Origin: Candidatus Limimorpha caballi | GTDB lineage: Bacteria; Bacteroidota; Bacteroidia; Bacteroidales; F082 | Reading direction: 5' to 3' | DNA length: 64,000 nt | NCBI GenBank assembly: GCA_018064605.1 | Contig: JAGHUX010000007.1 | Span: 1-64,000, forward strand | In this document: piece by piece, positions 14,879 through 21,877 of the stretch | Layout of the letters: the number at the start of each line of letters is the position of its first letter | How positions within the stretch are numbered: the first letter of the stretch is position 1 | Translations under genes and position numbers: made by a program | Notes under the pieces: model-generated | What the model was told of the DNA's origin: nothing | Databases searched by the model: none | What the model saw: only the letters and a program-made list of their open reading frames with translations

Positions 14879-15094
14879 TTATTGTATTTGGCAGGATTTG
14901 TCTCTCTGATTTAGGTTGATTCTGATTGAGTTTAGTTTTTGTGAGAAAACCTTGTTTCGGCGGGCTGTGATTATGTCATAACGAGTCTGCATTGCCAATG
15001 CACGTTGCGAAATGCCGCGGTATTCTATTTCATCCTTGATGATTTCACCGGGGTGAGTCGGGATGAACGGCTCTAAATCAAACAAAACACGCAT
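14879..15094 (-). pseudogene. HigA family antidote, internally deleted
   Basis: 71-aa open frame from ATG 15094. The N-terminus FIPTHPGEIIKDEIEYRGIS and QRALAMQ is the start of HigA-family XRE antidotes. It then jumps to TRYDIITARRNK...LNSIRI, their usual C-terminus. The recognition helix and most of the domain (about 35-40 residues) are absent, without frame loss. In intact relatives both deletion ends tend to read MQT, so a short direct repeat could have driven the loss. No toxin gene is visible beside it. It is likely non-functional. Confidence 0.7.
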
Positions 15095-15133
15095 AATTAA
15101 AAATGTAAAAAAACACGTGCAAACAGTATGAAT

Positions 15134-15173
15134 AAATTTTTTATGGTGGGTTAAAACCCACCATAAAAAATTT
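15134..15173. terminator. Bidirectional hairpin terminator, 19-bp arms
   Basis: A perfect inverted repeat with 19-bp arms (15134-15152, 15155-15173), a GGTGGGTT/AACCCACC core and a 2-nt loop, flanked by A and T tracts on both strands. It abuts the stop codon of the secreted-protein gene at 15174, ending that minus-strand transcript. Confidence 0.8.
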
Positions 15174-15776
15174 TCATTGTTCAATTGTCTCCTCAATTGT
15201 AACCTCTGATATCTTAAGTGAGTTTTTGCCCTCAATAATACATCCGAAAGTATTGTATTTCACTTCTTTGGAAATGGTAAAAACATCCATGTCATCAACT
15301 AAAAAGCTCAATTTTTTAGACTTTTTAATTAATTCGATTTTTACTTGTTTTTCCTTTCCTTTCTTTAGAATAATGGGGATTTTTTTACTTATACTCTCTT
15401 TTCCATTTCTACGATTTATTAAACGAGAATTCTTTTCTTGGACAATGAATTTACTGTAATTATTTTCATCTTCAAAATCAAATAAAATTCCAAACCAAGT
15501 TTCATCGTTTATCTTTTCTGGGCATAAGTTGAAAGTAATTTCAAAATTTCCTTCCGCATCTATTGGAAATTCAACCGAAGTCCAAACTATAAAATTTTCA
15601 TCCTTGTTTTCCAATAACAGGTAACCATCTCTAATACCGCATGAGTAGTTCTTTTCATAATACTCATCCCATTGGAAAGTGTTGTTTTCAAAATTTTCTT
15701 TAATGACTCTTTTTTCTTGTGCTTCTATCAAGTCACAAAATAAAAGGCAAACAACAATTGCTAATATTTTTTTCAT
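15174..15776 (-). CDS. Secreted protein, possible jelly-roll domain
   Basis: 200-aa protein with a signal peptide (MKKILAIVVCLLFCDLIEAQ). The rest is strand-rich: FENNTFQWDEYY, GYLLLENKDE, EGNFEITFNL, WFGILFDFEDENNYSKFIV, VKIELIKKSKKLSFLVDD and FGCIIEGKNSLKISEVTIEE. This pattern resembles the concanavalin-like/DUF1080 sandwich common in secreted Bacteroidota proteins. The function is unknown. Strongly AT-rich. It follows the next upstream gene (15789) by 12 bp, so the two likely share a transcript starting at the structured leader near 16889. Confidence 0.65.
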   Translation of the reverse strand: MKKILAIVVCLLFCDLIEAQEKRVIKENFENNTFQWDEYYEKNYSCGIRDGYLLLENKDENFIVWTSVEFPIDAEGNFEITFNLCPEKINDETWFGILFDFEDENNYSKFIVQEKNSRLINRRNGKESISKKIPIILKKGKEKQVKIELIKKSKKLSFLVDDMDVFTISKEVKYNTFGCIIEGKNSLKISEVTIEETIEQ

Positions 15777-15788
15777 ACGTTACAAAGA

Positions 15789-16475
15789 TTAAAAGTTACT
15801 CCCTAAAGATGTTTGTATTTCAGATATAAGTTGCTCATATTTTCTTAAAATTCTGTCATATTTTGAGAAGCATTGGTCGCTTGCTCCACAATCTTTATCT
15901 GCTATTTCAGAAGAAAGTTTTACATCATACGAAAGTTTGTCGCTGTCGGTGAATGCCAAACGAATTTCCAAACGAGTTCTTACTACTTGGTAGGCAAACG
16001 AAGTTCTATTCCATCCTGTTTTTATCCATCCTGCACTTTTGTCACGGACTTCTACATTCTCAAAATATCTTATAGCAATATTCATTAGACGTTTCCAAAC
16101 GATATCTTGGTCCATTCCATCCTTACAAGTAATTGTAAATGTTTTGTTTGCAACATCAACACCTTCGTCTCCACCGACAGAACTCAGCATCGCTTCATCT
16201 TCTGATAATGTGTAAGATACTGTCTTATTTGGATTGTTTTTGAACAATTTAACTGTTTTGGTAATATACCCTGGAGCTTCAAATTTTAAAATTACAAAGT
16301 CCTCATTCTTGCTGAATTTTATATCATAACTGCCATTTCCAACCTCTTGCCCATTATAGAAAATTTTGGCGTTCTCCGGAATAACAAAGACTTTCTTCCG
16401 TTGCGCAGAGGCAATATTTGGTATTGAAGTCAAAAAAAGTAAAGAAGTGAAAATCAATATCAATTTGTTTTTCAT
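15789..16475 (-). CDS. Secreted protein with PEGA-like N-terminus
   Basis: 228-aa exported protein; signal peptide ends at ASAQ (about residue 24). Residues 30-90 (IPENAKIFYNGQEVGNGSYDI...LKFEAPGYITKTV) look like a PEGA surface repeat. The C-terminal part (IVWKRLMNIAIRYFENVEVRDKSAGWIKTGW...) is mixed alpha/beta and resembles DUF4136/DUF4468-like modules, with two Cys residues (KDCGASDQC). The function is unknown. The start codon is the edge of a 357-bp repeat shared with the 18402-19154 gene and is preceded by structured-leader copy 1. Confidence 0.65.
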   Translation of the reverse strand: MKNKLILIFTSLLFLTSIPNIASAQRKKVFVIPENAKIFYNGQEVGNGSYDIKFSKNEDFVILKFEAPGYITKTVKLFKNNPNKTVSYTLSEDEAMLSSVGGDEGVDVANKTFTITCKDGMDQDIVWKRLMNIAIRYFENVEVRDKSAGWIKTGWNRTSFAYQVVRTRLEIRLAFTDSDKLSYDVKLSSEIADKDCGASDQCFSKYDRILRKYEQLISEIQTSLGSNF

Positions 16476-16829
16476 TAAACATTTTTGCCAGTTCTATCCC
16501 ATCGGCTCATCGGTTTTTTTTGTTAAATTAATTGAAATTAATTAGTGCCGAAGGTTTCGCTGTGAACTGCACACAAAAAAAGCGTGGCACTTTTTCGCCT
16601 TCATTGGAATCTTTGAGGTCTTCGACTACCTTTGACATTCCCAATTACAACGAGTAAAGCCCACGCCTGTTGGCGGGAGCGCCGTTGCTTTACTCCGGGA
16701 ATGTCATGTTTGAAAGTGTCGAAGTTTCAAAGATTCCAGTGCAAGCTACTTCGCTTTTTCCTATTCTATGATGTGCATACCGCTTAATGCGTCTATCTCA
16801 TAGGCCAAATGTTTGGTTAATAATCAGTT
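16473..16829. repeat. 357-bp duplication, copy 1
   Basis: Aligns without gaps to 19152-19508, 21 differences in 357 (94%). One edge is exactly the start codon of the secreted-protein gene. The other lies 52 bp beyond the outer helix and leaves the promoter outside the repeat. Confidence 0.95.
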
Positions 16830-16889
16830 ATAAGACTCCGTGATTATCAATATGATAATCTGTTTCGGATAAATCCCATAAGGATTTTT
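16476..16889 (-). ncRNA. Structured 5' leader RNA, copy 1
   Basis: Predicted leader from the -7 box at 16895-16902 to the start codon at 16475. The core is one long rod, pairing from outside in: 16568-16573/16772-16777, 16577-16584/16752-16759, 16587-16591/16738-16742, 16606-16616/16727-16737, 16620-16626/16718-16724, 16634-16642/16697-16705, 16652-16659/16688-16695, and a GC tip hairpin near 16661-16676. A short hairpin (ATCC/GGGAT) follows the predicted 5' end. Copy 2 carries compensating changes. The strand is inferred from the downstream gene and the promoter. No known class recognised. Confidence 0.75.
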
Positions 16890-16894
16890 CTGCG

Positions 16895-16902
16895 CAAAAA
16901 TA
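16895..16902 (-). promoter_or_regulatory. -7 promoter box of leader copy 1
   Basis: Minus strand TATTTTTG followed by CGC. It lies 118 nt before the outermost helix base at 16777, the same distance as in copy 3 (24305 to 24187). Confidence 0.65.
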
Positions 16903-17003
16903 CAAAAATTTAAATAAATATTCGCAAAAAGTGAATATTTGTTTTTTCGTGCAGAAGATCCACTATCCTGTTATCCCCGCACGCGGAGAAGTCATTATGA
17001 TTA

Positions 17004-18329
17004 TTATTCTTTCACCAGTTTGAAAAATACCGAAATCTCTTCTTGGTCTAAAATCATTCTGACATCGAATTCTTTTTCTTGAGGCAGGTATCCGTCTTTT
17101 TCGCAACGCAGGATTATTCTGACATTGCCGGCCGTCTGACGAGTCAAGCCGTTGATGTCTAATGATTTGGTTGACTCGTATGGTGTAGTTTGCATATAAT
17201 TGTTGTTCGTGCTTTTCACGTTAGGCGTTGTGCTGACGACTCTCCAAAACACATCAGCTCCTTGCGGTCTTGACTGTATGTCCCAACGAACAATGACATC
17301 TTTTAATGACTGCGTGTCTGCCGGGTTTTCGGCTTTTCCGGCAGCAACATGTCCGGTCGAATAGCTCGAATTATTGTAATTATTTTGGTTGTTGTGATTA
17401 TCTATATTGTAATTGCTACTATGGTCATTGTCATTGTTACTGCTTGTTTTGGTGAATGTCAATTCATCAAATAATTTTTGTGAATTGTCTTCGAACACGA
17501 ATGTGTTAATATCTCCGTATGGTTTTAAGACGATGTCTTTATATTCATATCCGTTTGGTTCAATGATCATGATGTTGGTGGCGTCTTCCGGTATTGTTTC
17601 AAAAAACAGCGAGTATTCCCATACGCCTTTGTTGATTGTTTTCCCGTTTTTTCCTGTCGCATCTATAATATTGATGTTTGATGTGTTTATCAACGAGTAT
17701 TGGCTGCCATTCGACACATCTTCGATATATGTCTGCCTTGAGATTCCGATTTGTTGGGATGGTTCTGTCACAACGATTTTCAAGGTGACTTTTGTGTAGG
17801 CTTCTCTGTTCTCTATCTTTGTGATGAATGTTCGGTTTTCTTTGTTGTCTCCATTTGCGTATGTCGATAATTCTTTTGTGTTGCCGAACAGCTCGTTTGC
17901 CAACGCCTCCGAGACTCCGACCAGTTCTCCGAGCGAGGATAATCTTGAATATTTTCTTGATGTCTTCCACACTCTTGAAGTTTTGATGTCCAACAATCTC
18001 GCGACAATATAATATTCGTCTCCGAATTTGGTGATTTCAGCCACACACACGTTGCTGGCACCATATTTCTTCCCTAAATCATATAGTTTGGCATCGTCGA
18101 TTTCGTAATTTTCACGTTCCTGCTCGACCTGTGACATGAAGTCGGCAGTGCGTTCGACGGCGATATAATCGTTGGCGTTGGTGATGGCAGACACCAATTC
18201 GCTGCCTAAAATGGTTTTGGTTTCGGGCGATATTCCTTCGGCAGATGTGACGTAAACCGCCACGGTTTTTTGGCTGAATGCCATCAGAGGCAACATTAGT
18301 CCGATTATGATTGCTGAGATTTTCTTCAT
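17004..18329 (-). CDS. Secreted CsgG/LpoB-like protein with shared C-terminal domain
   Basis: 441-aa exported protein (signal peptide ends MAFSQ). Residues 20-150 (KTVAVYVTSAEGISPETKTILGSELV...ASNVCVAEITKFGDEYYIVARLLDI) fit the CsgG/LpoB nucleotide-binding-like fold of periplasmic secretion or penicillin-binding-protein activators. A strand-rich middle and an Asn/Ser-rich linker (about 300-330) follow. The last about 100 residues (VRWDIQSRPQGADVFWRVVS...LDQEEISVFFKLVKE) are about 75% identical to the C-terminus of the upstream protein at 18402-19154. No lipobox. Role unknown; an envelope-stress or secretion-related function is possible. Confidence 0.7.
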   Translation of the reverse strand: MKKISAIIIGLMLPLMAFSQKTVAVYVTSAEGISPETKTILGSELVSAITNANDYIAVERTADFMSQVEQERENYEIDDAKLYDLGKKYGASNVCVAEITKFGDEYYIVARLLDIKTSRVWKTSRKYSRLSSLGELVGVSEALANELFGNTKELSTYANGDNKENRTFITKIENREAYTKVTLKIVVTEPSQQIGISRQTYIEDVSNGSQYSLINTSNINIIDATGKNGKTINKGVWEYSLFFETIPEDATNIMIIEPNGYEYKDIVLKPYGDINTFVFEDNSQKLFDELTFTKTSSNNDNDHSSNYNIDNHNNQNNYNNSSYSTGHVAAGKAENPADTQSLKDVIVRWDIQSRPQGADVFWRVVSTTPNVKSTNNNYMQTTPYESTKSLDINGLTRQTAGNVRIILRCEKDGYLPQEKEFDVRMILDQEEISVFFKLVKE

Positions 18330-18348
18330 GATATTAAATGAATAATAA

Positions 18349-18383
18349 GATGTTAAAGTGTGTCTTTAACACACTTTAACATC
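18349..18383 (-). terminator. Hairpin between the paralogous secreted genes
   Basis: Perfect 14-bp arms GATGTTAAAGTGTG / CACACTTTAACATC with a 7-nt loop, 19 nt after the stop at 18402. TTATTATTCATTT follows on the minus strand. Likely terminator or attenuator before the 17004-18329 gene. Confidence 0.7.
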
Positions 18384-18401
18384 ATAATACAACAATAGTT
18401 A

Positions 18402-19154
18402 CTATTCGCCTTCTTTTATAAGTCTGAAAAAAGCTGAAATTTCTTCCTGGTCTAAAACCATTCTGACATTAAATTCTTTTTCTTGTGGCATATAACCTTC
18501 TTTCTCGCAACGTATTATTATACTAACATTGCTGGCTGCTTCTGCTGTCAAACCCTTGATGTCCAAAGCTTTAGTTGCTTCGTAAGGTGTGGTCTGCAAA
18601 TATTTGTTGTTGGTGCTTTTTACTTCCGGTGTTCTACTCACCACGCGCCAGAATAAATCTGCACCTTGCGGACGTGACTGCACATCCCAACGGACAATTG
18701 CATTTTCCAAATCGGTATCACCATTCCCTTGAACAACTTTTTTCGGTTCCTCTTTCTTAGGTTCCTCTCTCTTAGGTTGATTATTCTTTGCCTGCATGAA
18801 AATTGTGACCGCTTTAGCATTGGGTTTGGTAATGGCACCAGAGATGCCATCAATAACATAGCCTGGAATTGAAAATAGGTTAAGCAGTGTGATTGGGTTA
18901 AATGTCTTGCTGATTTCTGCAGAACCATATTTATTCTCACTTTCCGCCACAATCTGTGATTTTTTGAATCCTCTACGAACTTTCACGTCAGTGGGACCCA
19001 TCACGTTAAAATAAGTTTGTTCCCCGTCAACTTTTAGGTTCACTGGTTCTCCTGCGTTTGTTGATACGGTCACCTTCGCTGTGGTCCCCGAAAAGATTGT
19101 TGCACAAGATGCCATCATCACTGACAACATCATAATTAATAGTAATTTTTTCAT
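18402..19154 (-). CDS. Exported protein with C-terminal domain shared with 17004-18329
   Basis: 250-aa protein. The N-terminus MKKLLLIMMLSVMMASCATIFSG has a lipobox (MASC), so a lipoprotein is expected. Residues 20-120 (TTAKVTVSTNAGEPVNLKVDGEQ...ISGAITKPNAKAVTIFMQ) resemble PEGA-like proteins of the CATIFSGT lipoprotein family. A Lys/Glu/Pro linker (about 128-140) leads to the shared C-terminal domain beginning IVRWDVQSRPQGADLFW. Function unknown. The gene is preceded by leader copy 2, which lacks its own promoter box, so transcription may continue from kbl and the epimerase gene. Confidence 0.7.
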   Translation of the reverse strand: MKKLLLIMMLSVMMASCATIFSGTTAKVTVSTNAGEPVNLKVDGEQTYFNVMGPTDVKVRRGFKKSQIVAESENKYGSAEISKTFNPITLLNLFSIPGYVIDGISGAITKPNAKAVTIFMQAKNNQPKREEPKKEEPKKVVQGNGDTDLENAIVRWDVQSRPQGADLFWRVVSRTPEVKSTNNKYLQTTPYEATKALDIKGLTAEAASNVSIIIRCEKEGYMPQEKEFNVRMVLDQEEISAFFRLIKEGE

Positions 19155-19508
19155 TAAACATTTTTGCCAGTTCTATCCCATCGGCTCATCGGTTTTTTTT
19201 GTTAAACTAATTGCAATTAATTAGTGCCGAAGGTCTCATTGTGATATGCACACAAAAAAAGCGTGGCACTTTTTCGCTTTCATCGGAACTTTTGAGGTCT
19301 TGGACTACCTTTGACATTCCCAATTACAACGAGTAAAGCCCACGCCTATTGGCGGGAGCGCCGTTGCTTTACTCTGGGAATGTCCTCTTTGAAAGTGTCC
19401 AAGTTTCAAAAGTTCCAGTGCAAGCTACTTCGCTTTTTCCTATTCTATGATGTGCATACTACTTAATGCGTCTATCTCATAGGCCAAATGTTTGGTTAAT
19501 AATCAGTT
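19152..19508. repeat. 357-bp duplication, copy 2
   Basis: Gap-free partner of 16473-16829. Begins exactly at the start codon of the CATIFSG lipoprotein gene. Confidence 0.95.
19155..19508 (-). ncRNA. Structured 5' leader RNA, copy 2
   Basis: Same helices as copy 1 at the same spacing. Differences from copy 1 include double compensation in the 11-bp helix (GGAATCTTTGA/TCAAAGATTCC becomes GGAACTTTTGA/TCAAAAGTTCC) and C-G to G-C in the next helix (CTTCGAC/GTCGAAG becomes CTTGGAC/GTCCAAG). The outer helix is extended to 8 bp (TATGCACA/TGTGCATA). The promoter and 5' hairpin of copies 1 and 3 are missing, because the duplicated block ends 11 bp from the upstream gene's stop. Confidence 0.75.
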
Positions 19509-19519
19509 TGTTATTTTTT

Positions 19520-20470
19520 TTACTTCAGCAGTTTCACCTTCAGCGTCTCAATCATATCGACGGTCATCTTGTCGAGGTCGTACTTCGGGTTCCAGCCCCA
19601 CTCGTTGCGTGCGCAGCTGTCGTCCATCTTGTTCGGCCACGAGTCGGCGATGGCCTGACGGATCGGGTCGAACTTGTACTCCATCTCGAAGTTCGGATAG
19701 TACTTCTTGATGGCGTTGTAGATGATTTCCGGGTCGAAGCTCATGCTCGTGACGTTGAACGAGTTGCGGTGGACGAGCTTTTTCGGGTCGGCCTCCATGA
19801 TGTTGACCATCGCGTCGAGAGCGTCAGGCATGTACATCATGTCCATGAACGTTCCTTTCGCTATCGGGCAGATGAACTTCTCGCCCTTGACGGCCGAATA
19901 ATAGATCTCGACGGCGTAATCCGTGGTGCCTCCGCCTGGAAGTGTCAGGTTGGAGATGAGTCCCGGGAATCTGACGGAACGTGTGTCAACGCCGAAACGC
20001 GTGAAGTAATAGTCGCTCAACAGCTCGCCTGTCACCTTTGTGACGCCGTAGATCGTGTTAGGACGCTGGATGGTGTCCTGAGGCGTGTTGTCGCGCGGTG
20101 TCGATGTGCCGAAAGCGCCGATTGACGACGGCGTGAACACGGCGCAGCCGAAGAGACGCGCCACCTCAAGGCAGTTCACGAGGCTGCCGATGCCGACGTT
20201 CCAGCCGAGCATCGGGTTCTTCTCCGCCGTGGCGGAAAGGATCGCCGCGAGGTTGTAGATGGTGTCGATGTTATATCTCTTCACCACTTCAGCGATCTGC
20301 ATGATCTGCGTCGAGTCGATGCGCTCGAACGGGCCGTTCTCGACGATTTCACCTGTCAAAGGGCGAAGGTCGCTGGCGACGACGTTCTCGTTGCCGTAAA
20401 CACCGCGGAGCTTCTTCACCAATTCTGTTCCGATCTGACCGCCGGAACCAACGATTAATATCTTCTTCAT
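19520..20470 (-). CDS. SDR-type L-threonine 3-dehydrogenase
   Basis: 316-aa NAD-dependent epimerase-fold protein from ATG 20470 (MKKILIVGSGGQIGTELV); the six-codon upstream extension is not family-like. It has a GxxGxxG Rossmann motif at 8-14 and the catalytic YGVTKVTGE (Tyr-x3-Lys). In this fold, proteins encoded beside kbl act as L-threonine 3-dehydrogenases, making 2-amino-3-ketobutyrate. The 48-bp gap to kbl, on the same strand, supports a two-step threonine-to-glycine pathway. Without that neighbour it would be called only an NAD-dependent epimerase. Confidence 0.85.
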   Translation of the reverse strand: MKKILIVGSGGQIGTELVKKLRGVYGNENVVASDLRPLTGEIVENGPFERIDSTQIMQIAEVVKRYNIDTIYNLAAILSATAEKNPMLGWNVGIGSLVNCLEVARLFGCAVFTPSSIGAFGTSTPRDNTPQDTIQRPNTIYGVTKVTGELLSDYYFTRFGVDTRSVRFPGLISNLTLPGGGTTDYAVEIYYSAVKGEKFICPIAKGTFMDMMYMPDALDAMVNIMEADPKKLVHRNSFNVTSMSFDPEIIYNAIKKYYPNFEMEYKFDPIRQAIADSWPNKMDDSCARNEWGWNPKYDLDKMTVDMIETLKVKLLK

Positions 20471-20518
20471 ATTGAAACGTGACCGCAATGCGGTTCTTTA
20501 AAATCTTTAAACTTTAAA

Positions 20519-21706
20519 CTATTTGATAACTCCAAGTTCTTTGCCGATCTTCACGAATGCTGCGATGCACTTGTCGAGATGTTCTTTCTCGTGTGCCGCC
20601 GAGATCTGGACGCGGATGCGTGCCTGGCCTTTCGGGACGACAGGGTAGTAGAAGCCTGTCACGAAGATGCCTTCTTCCTGCATCTTGGCGGCGAACTTCT
20701 GTGAGAGCGGAGCGTCGTAGAGCATGACGGCGCAGATGGCTGACTCTGACGGTTTGCAGTCGAAGCCGGCTGCGAGCATCTGTTTGATGAAGTAGTCGGT
20801 GTTGGCGTGGAGCTTGTCCTGGAGCTCGTTGGTCTCTGTCATCATCTCGAACATACGGATGCCGGCTGCCACGAGGCCCGGCGCCATTGAGTTGGAGAAA
20901 AGGTACGGACGTGAGCGCTGACGGAGCATGTCGATGATTTCCTTGCGGCCTGTCGTGAAGCCGCCCATCGCGCCGCCGAACGCCTTGCCGAGTGTGCCGG
21001 TGAGGATTTCGATCTTGCCGCGGAGGTTGTAGCGTTCTGTCACGCCACGGCCTGTCTTGCCGACGACACCTGCCGAGTGGCTTTCGTCAACCATGACCAT
21101 CGCGTCGTATTTCTGTGCGAGTTCGTATATCTTGTCGAGAGGGCAGACGTTGCCGTCCATTGAGAACACGCCGTCGGTGACGATGAGGCGGAAGCGGCAT
21201 TTCTGCGCGTCCTGGAGTTGCTTTTCGAGGTCGGCCATGTCGGCGTTGGCGTAGCGGAAACGCTGTGCCTTGCAGAGACGGACGCCGTCGATGATGGAGG
21301 CGTGGTTCAGCGAGTCGCTGATGATGGCGTCGTCGGCGCCGAGCAACGGCTCGAACACGCCGCCGTTCGCGTCGAAACATGCTGCATATAAGATGGTGTC
21401 TTCAGTACCGAAGAACTCGGCGATCTTCTGTTCGAGTTTCTTGTGCAGGTCCTGGCAACCGCAGATGAAACGCACCGAGGCCATGCCGAAGCCGCGCTCG
21501 TCCATGCCTTTCTTCGCCGCTGCGATGAGCTCGGGGTTGTTGCCCAAACCGAGGTAGTTGTTCGCGCAGAAGTTCAGGCATTTCTTGCCCTTCACGAGGA
21601 TTTCAGCACCCTGAGGGCTTTCGATGATACGTTCATTCTTGTACAGTCCGTCGGCTTCAATCTGAGCCAATTCCTGCTGTAAGTACTTTTGGAAATTTGT
21701 GTACAT
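20519..21706 (-). CDS. kbl: Glycine C-acetyltransferase (2-amino-3-ketobutyrate CoA ligase)
   Basis: 395-aa PLP enzyme of the alpha-oxoamine synthase family. PLP lysine in GTLGKAFGGAMGG (about residue 240), DESHSAGVVGKTGRG aspartate loop, and CANNYLGLGNNPE near the N-terminus. It converts 2-amino-3-ketobutyrate plus CoA to glycine and acetyl-CoA. Full length for the family. A -7 box at 21738-21745 precedes it. First gene of a likely operon with the threonine dehydrogenase. Confidence 0.95.
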   Translation of the reverse strand: MYTNFQKYLQQELAQIEADGLYKNERIIESPQGAEILVKGKKCLNFCANNYLGLGNNPELIAAAKKGMDERGFGMASVRFICGCQDLHKKLEQKIAEFFGTEDTILYAACFDANGGVFEPLLGADDAIISDSLNHASIIDGVRLCKAQRFRYANADMADLEKQLQDAQKCRFRLIVTDGVFSMDGNVCPLDKIYELAQKYDAMVMVDESHSAGVVGKTGRGVTERYNLRGKIEILTGTLGKAFGGAMGGFTTGRKEIIDMLRQRSRPYLFSNSMAPGLVAAGIRMFEMMTETNELQDKLHANTDYFIKQMLAAGFDCKPSESAICAVMLYDAPLSQKFAAKMQEEGIFVTGFYYPVVPKGQARIRVQISAAHEKEHLDKCIAAFVKIGKELGVIK

Positions 21707-21737
21707 GATATGTGTATTTTAAAAATTTTCTTGGGCG

Positions 21738-21745
21738 CAAAAATA
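21738..21745 (-). promoter_or_regulatory. -7 promoter box of kbl
   Basis: Minus strand TATTTTTG followed by CGCC, 32 nt before the kbl start. Confidence 0.6.
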
Positions 21746-21839
21746 CAAAATCCGTTGGAAAAATGTACTGGTTTTTTTAATTTATTTTACATGTTTAAAA
21801 CTGACGGGAAAATGTGCTTTTATCTGTCAAAATAACAGT

Positions 21840-21874
21840 GGTACAAATTTTCGATTCAATGCTAAATTTGTACC
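21840..21874. repeat. Palindromic direct repeat, downstream of the DUF4143 ATPase
   Basis: GGTACAAATTT...AAATTTGTACC has 11-bp perfect arms. Its inner 32 bp (21843-21874) recur identically at 23058-23089, on the other side of the ATPase gene. It begins 3 bp past that gene's stop. Confidence 0.95.
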
Positions 21875-21877
21875 AAG

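Noticed and set aside
16568-16777. Group II intron domain V or retron msd reading of the rod structure
   Set aside because: No reverse transcriptase is nearby, no catalytic-triad hairpin is found, and the elements sit in 5' leaders with conserved promoter spacing.
16476-16889. Simple MITE explanation for the leader repeats
   Set aside because: The third copy keeps structure without sequence, and two keep a promoter at fixed distance, which a recently moved element would not need. No target-site duplications were seen.
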